Source of the DNA: Thiopontia sp964551545
Lineage (GTDB): Bacteria; Pseudomonadota; Gammaproteobacteria; GCF-002020875
Length of the DNA stretch: 10,275 nt
Assembly: GCA_964551545.1 (NCBI GenBank)
Contig: CAZKCT010000062.1
Span: 1 to 10,275, forward strand
Direction of reading: 5' to 3'
Below, in pieces: positions 1-5,933 of the stretch. The notes under the pieces were generated by a model that was not told the DNA's origin, ran no database searches, and was given only the letters and a program-made list of their open reading frames with translations. The position numbers and the translations under genes are program-made. The first letter of the stretch is position 1. Each line of letters opens with the position of its first letter.

Positions 1-38
1 TTACAAGTGCGTTGCTCTACCAGCTGAGCTATAGCGGC
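1..38 (-). tRNA. tRNA-Thr (anticodon TGT), 5' portion only
   Basis: Read on the minus strand from base 38, the sequence gives a 7-base acceptor strand (GCCGCTA), TA at positions 8-9, a D-arm GCTC-AGCTGGTA-GAGC, and the anticodon strand ending in the loop CTTGTAA. The anticodon is TGT, which reads threonine ACA codons. The window edge cuts the gene within the anticodon arm, so the variable loop, T-arm and 3' end are missing. In many gammaproteobacteria a tRNA-Thr(TGT) opens the Thr-Tyr-Gly-Thr-tuf operon located after birA-coaX. The order here fits that, but the rest of the operon is outside the window. Confidence 0.93.
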
Positions 39-48
39 AAGTGCGCGC

Positions 49-78
49 ATTTTACTGTGCCCTCATGGAGTTACGCAA
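49..78 (-). promoter_or_regulatory. Promoter of the tRNA-Thr operon with GC-rich discriminator
   Basis: On the minus strand there is a -10 hexamer TAAAAT (54 to 49) and a -35-like TTGCGT (78 to 73) separated by 18 bases. The -10 is followed directly by GCGCGC, and the mature tRNA begins 10 bases after the -10. A GC-rich discriminator next to the -10 is the known signature of stable-RNA promoters that are repressed by ppGpp/DksA during amino-acid starvation. Growth-rate and stringent control is therefore inferred. Confidence 0.6.
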
Positions 79-503
79 CCACAATTTGGCCGATTTTCGG
101 GTTGAGGGCAATGTATTGGGTGATGGTGAACCCGATCGCCCAACAGACTCCAGATCTAAACGGATAGAATGAAAGCCGCCGTTGAGGATGAAGGAAGGGC
201 TGACGGAATTCAGCACTGAGAGAATTCTGAAAATACCTCTATGCTGATGCCAGAATAGCGCTGACGGATTCCAAAAAACGAGACTGGAAAGCATTTAGAG
301 AATCGGGGGCGATTCATCAAGCGGCCTAGTGGCTTTTCAGTCCGGCCTGATTTCTATCGAAATATCTGGCCTCGGCATTTTCAAGCGCAGCAAGACCGGG
401 GCCCCCAGAAACAGCAATGGTCGCACTGCACTCATCCAGACCGCTCAAATCAACGCCGGCTACTAAGAACAGGACGTTCCAAAAAATTGCAGACACTCAT
501 AGG
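79..503. other. Gene-poor stretch with possible decayed coding fragments
   Basis: No gene is recognisable here. Short open frames exist on the minus strand. One of 56 codons (GTG at 496, stop at 326) starts 7 bases after the SMR stop. Another runs from about 230 to a TAA at 71 and ends in a hydrophobic segment reading GVCWAIGFTITQYIALN. None has a Shine-Dalgarno sequence or a family resemblance I can name, and the frames are broken relative to each other. They may be remnants of a decayed gene or chance. A 28-base hairpin (116-143, arms TTGGGTGAT and ATCGCCCAA, 8 of 9 paired plus one G-T) is present without a T-run, so it is not a standard terminator. Confidence 0.4.
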
Positions 504-833
504 TCAGTGCGCCATAGTCTTAGAGAACAAATGGATGACTGCCACGCCCGCGATAATCAGGCTCATTCCTATGATCGCAGGAAGGTCTGGAATCTGTCTA
601 TACAAGACAATCCCAGCCAAGGTGATCAGAACGATTCCAACACCCGACCAGATAGCGTAGGTGACGCCCACAGGAATAGTGCGCAGAACGAGAGTGAGGT
701 AATAGAAGGCCGCACCATAGCCGATAACAACAATCGTACTGGGGATTAGCTTTGTAAACTCTTCAGACGCCTTTAGGGCGCTTGTAGCAAAGACCTCAGC
801 AACAATTGCTATAGCCAAGTAGGTATAACCCAT
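504..833 (-). CDS. Small multidrug resistance (SMR) efflux protein, EmrE-type
   Basis: This is a 109-residue, four-helix inner-membrane protein of the SMR family, which works as an antiparallel dimer exchanging protons for lipophilic cations such as quaternary ammonium compounds. It aligns with EmrE almost without gaps. The essential membrane glutamate is E13 (EmrE E14). The substrate-pocket residues are Y59 and W62 in YAIWSGVGIVLI, and the helix-4 dimer motif has G89 and G96 in DLPAIIGMSLIIAGV. This places it with the EmrE/Qac pumps rather than the guanidinium exporter Gdx or the paired SMR proteins, although the substrate is not proven. GGAG lies 6 bases before the ATG. It is divergent from arfB and stands alone on its strand. 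No integron attC recombination site was seen next to it. Its higher AT content than dsbA or polA suggests it was acquired together with arfB. Confidence 0.93.
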   Translation of the reverse strand: MGYTYLAIAIVAEVFATSALKASEEFTKLIPSTIVVIGYGAAFYYLTLVLRTIPVGVTYAIWSGVGIVLITLAGIVLYRQIPDLPAIIGMSLIIAGVAVIHLFSKTMAH

Positions 834-1047
834 TTAAAACTCCAAGAGAAATATAGTGGATTTCAATTGTGCTCCAGGAGAGCAGTCAACTCAATGAGTG
901 CCTCAAGCCATATTTGATCCATTCCCCCAAGAGTCTACTATCAGCGCCAATACAGCCCTGCGAGCTTTACAGACACTCCGGCTAGTAGTTCAATACTTTT
1001 ACTTCATACACAATCACCTTACCCAGATTCTGCCGGCACTATTCCTG

Positions 1048-1476
1048 ATGACCAAAGAAACTCCCCTAGCAATTTCAAAGCGTGTCTCTATCCCGCTCTC
1101 AGAGATTGAACTAACCCCAATTCGGGCTTCTGGGCCAGGCGGGCAGAACGTCAACAAGGTCTCTACAGCTATCCATCTCCGCTTTGATATCCATGCATCC
1201 TCTCTGCCCGATTTCTATAAAACACGTCTACTAGCCCTATCTGACCGACGCATTAGCAAAGAGGGCATTATTGTCATCAAGGCCCAACAAGCGCGCACTC
1301 AAGAGCAGAACCGGAATCAGGCACTAGAACGCTTGGCTGAGCTGGTACAGCATGTCGCTCAATCCCGGAAAAAAAGGATACCGACAAAGCCCTCCTTCTC
1401 TACTCGAAGAAAACGCACTGACGATAAAACCAGAAGGGGACGAGACAAAGCCTTGCGCAAGAAGACCATCATCTAA
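1048..1476 (+). CDS. arfB: Peptidyl-tRNA hydrolase ArfB, rescue of stalled ribosomes
   Basis: ArfB (YaeJ) releases the nascent chain from ribosomes stalled on mRNAs that lack a stop codon, acting in the empty A site. The 142-residue product has the catalytic GGQ at residues 31-33 within GPGGQNVNKVS, then AIHLRFD and IVIKAQ, as in class-I release-factor GGQ domains. It lacks the codon-recognition domains of RF1/RF2. The C-terminal third (about 106-142) is a strongly basic tail rich in K and R, which in E. coli ArfB enters the mRNA channel. Length matches E. coli ArfB (140). The reading frame is open back to an ATG at 898, but I chose the ATG at 1048 because homology begins there and the extra 50 residues do not resemble the family. 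No clear ribosome-binding site precedes 1048. AT-rich codon choices (many CTA, AGA) differ from the neighbours and fit horizontal transfer. Confidence 0.93.
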   Translation: MTKETPLAISKRVSIPLSEIELTPIRASGPGGQNVNKVSTAIHLRFDIHASSLPDFYKTRLLALSDRRISKEGIIVIKAQQARTQEQNRNQALERLAELVQHVAQSRKKRIPTKPSFSTRRKRTDDKTRRGRDKALRKKTII

Positions 1477-1555
1477 CAATGGAGTGGCCACTTCTCAGGC
1501 AGATGAAATTGCTAGCCCGCATATTTCATAGTAAAGGTGGGACAAAGGCGGAAAA

Positions 1556-2326
1556 TTAAGCCGATGGCGAATGGACGCCCTCCCCTTTCGCAACCAGCAA
1601 CAGCCCCTCAAGCACCAAATGTTGCATTTCTTTCATCGAATAAACGGATGCCTCTCGCAATACAGACCGATCGCCTCCAGTCACCAAAAGTTCCAGCGCT
1701 CCATAGTGCTGAATGATTTTTCCAAGCATCTCATCAACTCGCGCAACGGAGCCATCATTTTGTAGACGAAGCCCTTCCGCGGTCCCTCTACCCAGCAGTG
1801 GCCCACCCTCCTCGGTTAGAGAATCTTGCTTGAGGTGTGGTGCTGCAGAGAGCAATGTCTCAGCAGAGTGACCGACCCCCGGAAGAATCACTCCACCTTG
1901 GTGCCGCCCTGTAGCGTCAACTACATCGATGGTAATAGCTGTCCCGCAGTCCACTAGGCAGAGCGGCCGTTGCGCCACACGCCAAGCAGCGATTAGCCCC
2001 AACCAACGGTCCACTCCCAACTGTTGGTACTGGTGGTAGCCATTTTTTAGCCCACCAAAGCGGGGGGCGGTCTGTACCACTTCAACGTCAATCCTCCAGA
2101 GCGACTCGATAACGCTTTTGATCTCTTCCCTGTACTGTCCACTTACACTGGTCGCCAGCCAGACCCGATCCGGCGGGGTGTGCCGTTGCCATTCTGTTTG
2201 TAGTGCTGCGTGGTCTTTATGGTTATCCAGCCAACCGGTCTCCGTCAGCCCGCCTTGATCCGCCCAGCCCCATTTGATCCGGCTATTCCCCGCATCCAGC
2301 AGCAGCCAGCACGCATCCTGTTTCAT
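1556..2326 (-). CDS. coaX: Type III pantothenate kinase
   Basis: CoaX phosphorylates pantothenate, the first committed step of coenzyme A synthesis, in the cytoplasm. It belongs to the ASKHA sugar-kinase-like fold and needs a monovalent cation. The 256-residue protein shows the phosphate-binding motif LLLDAGNSRIKW (8-19), GVDRW (104-108), VDCGTAITID (125-134, with the expected catalytic aspartate), GGVILPG (144-150) and VTGGDR (215-220). Its ATG overlaps the birA TGA as ATGA, and there is no Shine-Dalgarno sequence of its own, so translation probably depends on ribosomes finishing birA. It is the last gene of dsbA-birA-coaX. No Rho-independent terminator is seen in the 79 bases before the convergent arfB end. 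A birA-coaX pairing is common in gammaproteobacteria. Confidence 0.95.
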   Translation of the reverse strand: MKQDACWLLLDAGNSRIKWGWADQGGLTETGWLDNHKDHAALQTEWQRHTPPDRVWLATSVSGQYREEIKSVIESLWRIDVEVVQTAPRFGGLKNGYHQYQQLGVDRWLGLIAAWRVAQRPLCLVDCGTAITIDVVDATGRHQGGVILPGVGHSAETLLSAAPHLKQDSLTEEGGPLLGRGTAEGLRLQNDGSVARVDEMLGKIIQHYGALELLVTGGDRSVLREASVYSMKEMQHLVLEGLLLVAKGEGVHSPSA

Positions 2327-3312
2327 GAATTAGCGCGGAGGCGCAAGGAGAGGTCCCCACTAAAGTGGCGCTGAATCTCTCCGTTGGACTCCAACTTGAG
2401 CGCACCGCTGGCATCAATGCCGCGCGCAATGCCTGTGATGGTTTTTCCATCCATCTGTAGATCGACCTGCCGATTACTGACTCGATCGAGCGGATCCCAC
2501 TCGGGCAACAGCGACGCCATTCCTTGCTGCTCAAATTGCTCCAGCAGTGGCACCAGTTGATTCAGAATCTCTGCGGCCAACTGGTTTCGCGAAGGAGGGG
2601 AATCGAGATGGTCGGACAGTGCCGTCCAGGGCTGATCAATTTCCAGTCCTTGTGTTGTCGATCGCTGCACGTTGACCCCCATTCCAATCACCACATCGGT
2701 CGGCCCTTCGGACTCTCCCTCCAGCTCGATGAGCACCCCGCCCAGCTTTTGATCTTCCACATGCAGGTCATTAGGCCATTTGAGTCTCACCGCCTCAAGC
2801 CCTAGCTGCTGTACCGCCTTGGCCGCCGCAATCCCAGCGACAATCCCCAGACCACTGAGCGTAACGGGGCCTCCCGAGAAGCGCCAGGTCAGCGAGAGGT
2901 AGAGGCTCTTCCCAAACGGAGAGACCCACTGTTTACCTCGGCGTCCCCGCCCCACCAATTGATACTCTGCCAACAACACCGTACCGGATTCGCACCCATC
3001 ACGGACCCGACGCATGAGTTCACTGTTGGTGGAGTCACAAGACCAAACTGTCTCGATACACTGCAGGGCCTGATTGGCCTTGGCATCGATTTGGTCTGCG
3101 ACCGCCTGCTGATCAAGCAACGCAACCGGATATGGCAGCCGGTACCCTTGGCGCTGCTCGGAGATGATCTCAATATTCGCCTCTTGCAGCGACTGGATCT
3201 GCTTCCAGACCGCCGCCCGACTGATGCCTAATACCTCTCCAAGCGCTGTTCCGCTGTGGACCGCTCCATCCGAGAGCTGGCGCAGCAGTTGCTGCTGAAT
3301 TGGGGTGATCAC
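2323..3312 (-). CDS. birA: Biotin-protein ligase / biotin operon repressor, bifunctional
   Basis: BirA activates biotin to biotinyl-AMP and attaches it to the biotin carrier lysine of acetyl-CoA carboxylase and related enzymes. In two-domain forms biotinyl-AMP-loaded BirA also represses biotin genes. This 329-residue protein has both domains: an N-terminal winged helix-turn-helix (about 18-60, HSGTALGEVLGISRAAVWK), then the catalytic core with GRGRRGKQW (121-129), KWPNDL (178-183) and GVLIELEG (192-199), and the C-terminal SH3-like domain (about 280-329). E. coli BirA has 321 residues and aligns throughout. The start is GTG at 3312, overlapping the dsbA stop as GTGA. AAGGAG lies 14 bases upstream inside dsbA. 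It is joined on the other side to coaX by ATGA. The regulatory domain implies biotin operators elsewhere in the genome. Confidence 0.96.
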   Translation of the reverse strand: MITPIQQQLLRQLSDGAVHSGTALGEVLGISRAAVWKQIQSLQEANIEIISEQRQGYRLPYPVALLDQQAVADQIDAKANQALQCIETVWSCDSTNSELMRRVRDGCESGTVLLAEYQLVGRGRRGKQWVSPFGKSLYLSLTWRFSGGPVTLSGLGIVAGIAAAKAVQQLGLEAVRLKWPNDLHVEDQKLGGVLIELEGESEGPTDVVIGMGVNVQRSTTQGLEIDQPWTALSDHLDSPPSRNQLAAEILNQLVPLLEQFEQQGMASLLPEWDPLDRVSNRQVDLQMDGKTITGIARGIDASGALKLESNGEIQRHFSGDLSLRLRANS

Positions 3313-3953
3313 TGCCGGGCAGCCATCTCCTTCGCCACGAGGAATTCAATCACCTTGAAGAGGTTTTCAATGCTCCCTGCACTCCCCGCATCGGTCAGAT
3401 ATTTGCCTGCGACCACTACAGCAGGAACACCACTGATCCCGGAGCGCTGAGTCATCCGGATAGCTTGCTTGACGCGAGATCGCACACCAAACGAATTCCA
3501 CACTTTACGAAACTGCCCCGAAGAAACTCCACGCTCCTCAAAGAAGAGCTCCAGCGCCATCTCGTCCTTTGCCAGATTGCGGTTTCCCTTCAGGTGGATC
3601 TCCTCAAACAGGTCAGCATGGATCTGGTCCAGGATGCCCAACGTAGCTGCAGTGTAAAAGGCCTGTGCTGCCGGTGTCCAACTCTCCCCCAGAATAGCCG
3701 GCTGCATCTTAAAGTTGACGTTTTTAGGATTGCTCGCCAACCAGCGATGCACCAATGGCTCGAGGCGGAAACAGTGTGGACAGCCATACCAGAAGTACTC
3801 TCTCACCTCGACCGTGCCCGGCTCCTCAACCGTGCGCAACGGCTTGCTGATGCGGGTGTACTCCACCCCCTCCATAAACTCCTCGGCAATCAATGCGGTT
3901 GAGGTCATCCAACCCATCACCAGCGCAACCACAGCTATCCATCCTCTTTTCAT
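3309..3953 (-). CDS. dsbA: Periplasmic thiol:disulfide oxidoreductase DsbA
   Basis: DsbA introduces disulfide bonds into exported proteins and is re-oxidised by DsbB. The 214-residue precursor begins with a Sec signal peptide (KR, then a hydrophobic core, likely cleaved after ALIA at residue 23). The thioredoxin-type active site CPHC is at 58-61 in FWYGCPHCF, followed by the alpha-helical insert and the cis-proline loop SGVPAVVV (P177). I chose the ATG at 3953, with AGGAG ten bases upstream. An alternative ATG at 3986 with AAGGA four bases upstream would add 11 residues to the signal-peptide n-region and cannot be excluded. The gene lies after the c4 cytochrome, as in Pseudomonas, but a strong terminator separates the two. 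Its stop overlaps the birA start, so it heads a dsbA-birA-coaX operon. Confidence 0.95.
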   Translation of the reverse strand: MKRGWIAVVALVMGWMTSTALIAEEFMEGVEYTRISKPLRTVEEPGTVEVREYFWYGCPHCFRLEPLVHRWLASNPKNVNFKMQPAILGESWTPAAQAFYTAATLGILDQIHADLFEEIHLKGNRNLAKDEMALELFFEERGVSSGQFRKVWNSFGVRSRVKQAIRMTQRSGISGVPAVVVAGKYLTDAGSAGSIENLFKVIEFLVAKEMAARQ

Positions 3954-4007
3954 TATTCCACCACTCCTGAGATTATTCTTATTCATCGGTTCCTTAAGAC
4001 AGCGGCA

Positions 4008-4036
4008 ATCATATCGGGTTCCCCCGCTTTGTACAA
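4008..4036 (-). promoter_or_regulatory. Candidate promoter of the dsbA-birA-coaX operon
   Basis: On the minus strand a -10 TATGAT (4013 to 4008, 5 of 6 consensus) is preceded after 17 bases by TTGTAC (4036 to 4031, only 3 of 6). It lies just after the terminator that closes the cytochrome gene, and about 55 bases before the dsbA start. The position makes a separate dsbA transcript plausible. The weak -35 may mean activator control or low basal activity. Confidence 0.4.
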
Positions 4037-4049
4037 AACCATCACCCAC

Positions 4050-4077
4050 AAAAAAGGCCGCACAATGTGCGGCCTTT
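4050..4077 (-). terminator. Rho-independent terminator after the c4-c5 cytochrome gene
   Basis: A perfect 11-bp stem (AAAGGCCGCAC / GTGCGGCCTTT) closes a 3-base loop and, on the minus strand, runs into six T residues. It begins 24 bases after the cytochrome stop codon. The short loop and GC-rich stem predict efficient termination, isolating the cytochrome transcript from dsbA. The plus side also has three T residues, but no plus-strand gene ends here. Confidence 0.9.
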
Positions 4078-4100
4078 CCATTCCGAAAACAGCTCGGCAA

Positions 4101-5132
4101 TTAAAGACCAACCTCTGCAAGAATATGGTCAACCGCCGCAGCCATCTCGTCATCCGTCAGAGAGGAACCGCCACGTGGCGCCATTGCTGTTCCGGCAACA
4201 CCAGTGATCGCATTAGCAACCAGCCCATCACGACCACCTGCTTTCTCCAGGCGTGGTGCCCAGTTGTCTTTCACTCCCGCTTGCGGTGCATTCAATGCAG
4301 GCGCTGCTGGACCATGACAAGCAAAGCAGCTGGCCTGGAACAAGGCTGCACCGTTGGCCGCGCCACTACTTGCAACAGGGGGGGCTGGAGCAGCAGCTGG
4401 TGCAACGGCAGGCGCAGGATCTGCCGGAGCAACCTCTTCAACTGGCGCAGGGGTTGGAGCAGCTGCAGGCTTCGCGGCAGCACCACCAACAGACTGCAGA
4501 TAGGCATTCACTGCAGCAATATCACCATCAGTCAAACGAGCCGCAACATCACGCATCATGTTGTTGGGATCATTGGTGCGCGCACCAGAGCGGAATGCCT
4601 CAAGCTGGGCCACTGTGTAGCCAGCCAATTGTCCACTCAGGCCAGGCCATTTCGCCGAGCTATTTCCTGCGGCATCTGGGCCGTGACAGGCCATACAGGC
4701 GGTCACGCCACGCGCCATATCACCACCCTGATAGAGTGCCTTACCCTGTGCAGCAAGATCGGCATCCACACTATCCGCAGATTTACCTGCAACCGTCACA
4801 TAGTGAGCTCCGAGATTTGCCATATCCGCATCACTCAATCCCATTGCCTGACCCGTCATCAGCGCATCCTTACGCGCACCTGATTTGAAGTCTTGCAGCT
4901 GCTTAACCATATAACCGGCATTCTGTCCGGCCAAAGAAGGGACCGCCTTGGTCTTGCCTGGATTCATTGGATCCGGGAATGCTGGGTTACCTTCACCATT
5001 CATGCCGTGGCAGGCGCCACATACTGCAGCCCTTGCCTTTCCGGCCGCCGCATCTCCTGCAACCGCAGCCCCACCAGAGAGGGCCAATGCCGCTGCTACA
5101 ATCCAAGTCTGTCTGAAAACGACCTTCTTCAT
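4101..5132 (-). CDS. Triheme c-type cytochrome: diheme c4 fused to a c5-like domain
   Basis: This is a periplasmic electron carrier of 343 residues with three heme-attachment motifs: CGACH (38-42), CMACH (146-150) and CFACH (269-273). Residues 1-25 are a signal peptide ending AVA. Residues 26-217 are a normal diheme cytochrome c4, with two similar domains and methionine ligands near 92-97 and 192-193. An alanine/proline-rich linker (about 218-256) leads to a third domain (257-343) with WAPRLEKAGG and an axial-ligand region TAMAPRGG (M317), both typical of monoheme cytochrome c5. Ordinary c4 is about 190-210 residues, so this is a fusion. Cytochromes c4 and c5 feed electrons to terminal oxidases, so the protein may act as a short electron wire to a cbb3 oxidase or a nitrogen-oxide reductase (inferred). 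The start at 5132 is supported by AAGGA eight bases upstream and by the signal peptide. Confidence 0.93.
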   Translation of the reverse strand: MKKVVFRQTWIVAAALALSGGAAVAGDAAAGKARAAVCGACHGMNGEGNPAFPDPMNPGKTKAVPSLAGQNAGYMVKQLQDFKSGARKDALMTGQAMGLSDADMANLGAHYVTVAGKSADSVDADLAAQGKALYQGGDMARGVTACMACHGPDAAGNSSAKWPGLSGQLAGYTVAQLEAFRSGARTNDPNNMMRDVAARLTDGDIAAVNAYLQSVGGAAAKPAAAPTPAPVEEVAPADPAPAVAPAAAPAPPVASSGAANGAALFQASCFACHGPAAPALNAPQAGVKDNWAPRLEKAGGRDGLVANAITGVAGTAMAPRGGSSLTDDEMAAAVDHILAEVGL

Positions 5133-5176
5133 AAGTCTGTTCCTTATCTCTACCGTGGATTCAATACCACATTGAC

Positions 5177-5195
5177 GTGCGTAAATTATCCGCAC
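5177..5195. repeat. Inverted repeat in the cytochrome leader
   Basis: The arms GTGCG and CGCAC are separated by nine AT-rich bases, and some inner positions are also symmetric. The repeat lies between the candidate cytochrome promoter and its start codon. It could be an operator or a hairpin in the 5' leader RNA. No regulator can be assigned, and a 5-bp arm can occur by chance. Confidence 0.3.
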
Positions 5196-5214
5196 AAGTA
5201 ATAGAAGATTGGCA

Positions 5215-5243
5215 ATTATATTCGCAATCGCTAGAACTGCAAG
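5215..5243 (-). promoter_or_regulatory. Candidate promoter of the c4-c5 cytochrome gene
   Basis: On the minus strand a consensus TATAAT (5220 to 5215) has a poor -35 region (CTTGCA with a 17-base spacer, or TTGCAG with 16). The predicted start of transcription near 5208 leaves a leader of about 76 bases. A second possibility is TTGCCA overlapping this -10, with GATAAT 19 bases downstream. A good -10 with a weak -35 is common at activator-dependent respiratory genes, but no clear FNR/ANR site was found. Confidence 0.45.
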
Positions 5244-5254
5244 TTGTAGCAGGC

Positions 5255-5283
5255 TTTGTTGGCCCGGCAACGGGCCGTATAAT
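5255..5283 (+). promoter_or_regulatory. engB promoter, probably giving a leaderless mRNA
   Basis: TTTGTT (5255-5260) and a consensus TATAAT (5278-5283) are separated by exactly 17 bases. The engB ATG begins at 5290, 7 bases after the -10, which is the usual distance to the first transcribed base. No Shine-Dalgarno sequence is present. The spacer is filled by a perfect inverted repeat GGCCCG-GCAA-CGGGCC (5261-5276), which could be a repressor site. Confidence 0.6.
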
Positions 5284-5289
5284 GGGCAG

Positions 5290-5895
5290 ATGCATCTCAA
5301 TCAGGCCACCTTCACCACCAGCGCACCCAACCTTGCCCGCTGCCCCAAAGAGAGCATTGCCGAGGTCGCCTTTGCCGGTCGCTCCAATGCTGGAAAATCC
5401 AGCGCGCTCAATCGTTTAACGGGAATCAAGAGCCTGGCACGAACCAGTAAGACCCCAGGGCGCACTCAGCTCATTAACTTCTTTGCTCTGGATGAGGGAC
5501 ATTTCCTGGTCGATCTACCCGGTTATGGCTTCGCCAAGGTGCCTCTCAAAGTGCGTCAACAGTGGGAGCGCGACCTCGGGGAATATCTGAGAAGACGAGA
5601 TGCACTGCATGGGCTGATTATTCTGATGGATATTCGCCACCCGATGACCGACAACGATCGTCAGATGGTGGCATGGAGCCGCTTTATCGATCTGCCGATC
5701 CATATCTTGCTGACCAAGGCAGATAAACTGAAACGAGGCGCTGCAATGGCTACCCTGCACAAGGTTCGCGCCATCCTCAAGGCGGAGTACCCGGAGATCA
5801 CCGCGCAGATCTTCTCTGCCACCAAGGGGACTGGGCTGGAAGAGGCCCGTGGGAAGATTCTCAGCTGGCTTGAATCTCCAGAGGATGAGACATAA
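5290..5895 (+). CDS. engB: Ribosome biogenesis GTPase EngB (YsxC/YihA)
   Basis: EngB is an essential GTPase that acts in assembly of the 50S ribosomal subunit. The 201-residue product has every G motif in order: G1 GRSNAGKSS (30-38), the G2/switch I region RTSKTPGRTQ (51-60), G3 DLPGYG (75-80), G4 TKAD (142-145) and G5 SAT (176-178). The reading frame extends upstream to 5209, but family alignment (E. coli YihA also begins with a short tail before the conserved SAP) fixes the start at the ATG at 5290. It is divergent from the cytochrome gene and convergent with polA. Its stop codon runs into the T-run of a terminator that belongs to the opposite strand. The neighbourhood polA-engB-cytochrome c4-dsbA matches that of Pseudomonas. 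Confidence 0.96.
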   Translation: MHLNQATFTTSAPNLARCPKESIAEVAFAGRSNAGKSSALNRLTGIKSLARTSKTPGRTQLINFFALDEGHFLVDLPGYGFAKVPLKVRQQWERDLGEYLRRRDALHGLIILMDIRHPMTDNDRQMVAWSRFIDLPIHILLTKADKLKRGAAMATLHKVRAILKAEYPEITAQIFSATKGTGLEEARGKILSWLESPEDET

Positions 5896-5933
5896 AAAAC
5901 CCTGCTCAGGTTAGGGAGGAGCCCTAAGCAGGG
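5894..5933 (-). terminator. Rho-independent terminator of the polA-engB intergenic RNA
   Basis: On the minus strand the hairpin has an outer stem CCCTGC/GCAGGG, an inner stem TTAGGG/CCCTAA, a loop CTCCT and a 5-base bulge on the 3' arm, followed directly by six T residues (5899 to 5894). It would end both the small RNA and polA read-through. The T-run overlaps the engB stop codon (5893-5895). In the engB direction no T-run follows the hairpin, so it is a poor engB terminator. Confidence 0.85.

Noticed and set aside
1..60. tRNA-Thr as an integration site for an island
   Set aside because: Integrating elements normally use the 3' end of tRNA genes. The arfB/SMR block lies on the 5' side beyond the tRNA promoter, and no integrase is seen.
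52..294. 80-codon open frame on the minus strand
   Set aside because: No ribosome-binding site or recognisable motif, and it runs into the tRNA promoter; kept only as part of the unassigned stretch.
430..510. Integron attC site next to the SMR gene, since SMR genes often travel as cassettes
   Set aside because: No GTTRRRY/RYYYAAC core pair was found on either strand around the gene; a lone ATCTAAC at the end of arfB has no partner.
417..749. 110-codon open frame on the plus strand
   Set aside because: It is antisense to most of the SMR gene, which is a clear EmrE homologue with all key residues; the product looks hydrophilic and random.
898..1047. Fifty-residue N-terminal extension of ArfB from the ATG at 898
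   Set aside because: Family homology starts near residue 51 and the extension has no resemblance to any release factor; the open frame is probably chance.
1489..1532. Palindrome AGTGGCCACT and an ATGAAAT/ATTTCAT repeat as a terminator between arfB and coaX
   Set aside because: Neither is followed by a T-run in either direction and the stems are short.
4029..4888. Long open frames on the plus strand opposite the cytochrome gene
   Set aside because: They mirror the alanine/proline-rich cytochrome sequence, where stop codons are scarce on the opposite strand; the minus-strand protein has three heme motifs and a signal peptide.
5900..5933. The hairpin as terminator of engB
   Set aside because: On the plus strand no T-run follows it, whereas on the minus strand six T residues follow directly, so it serves the opposite strand.
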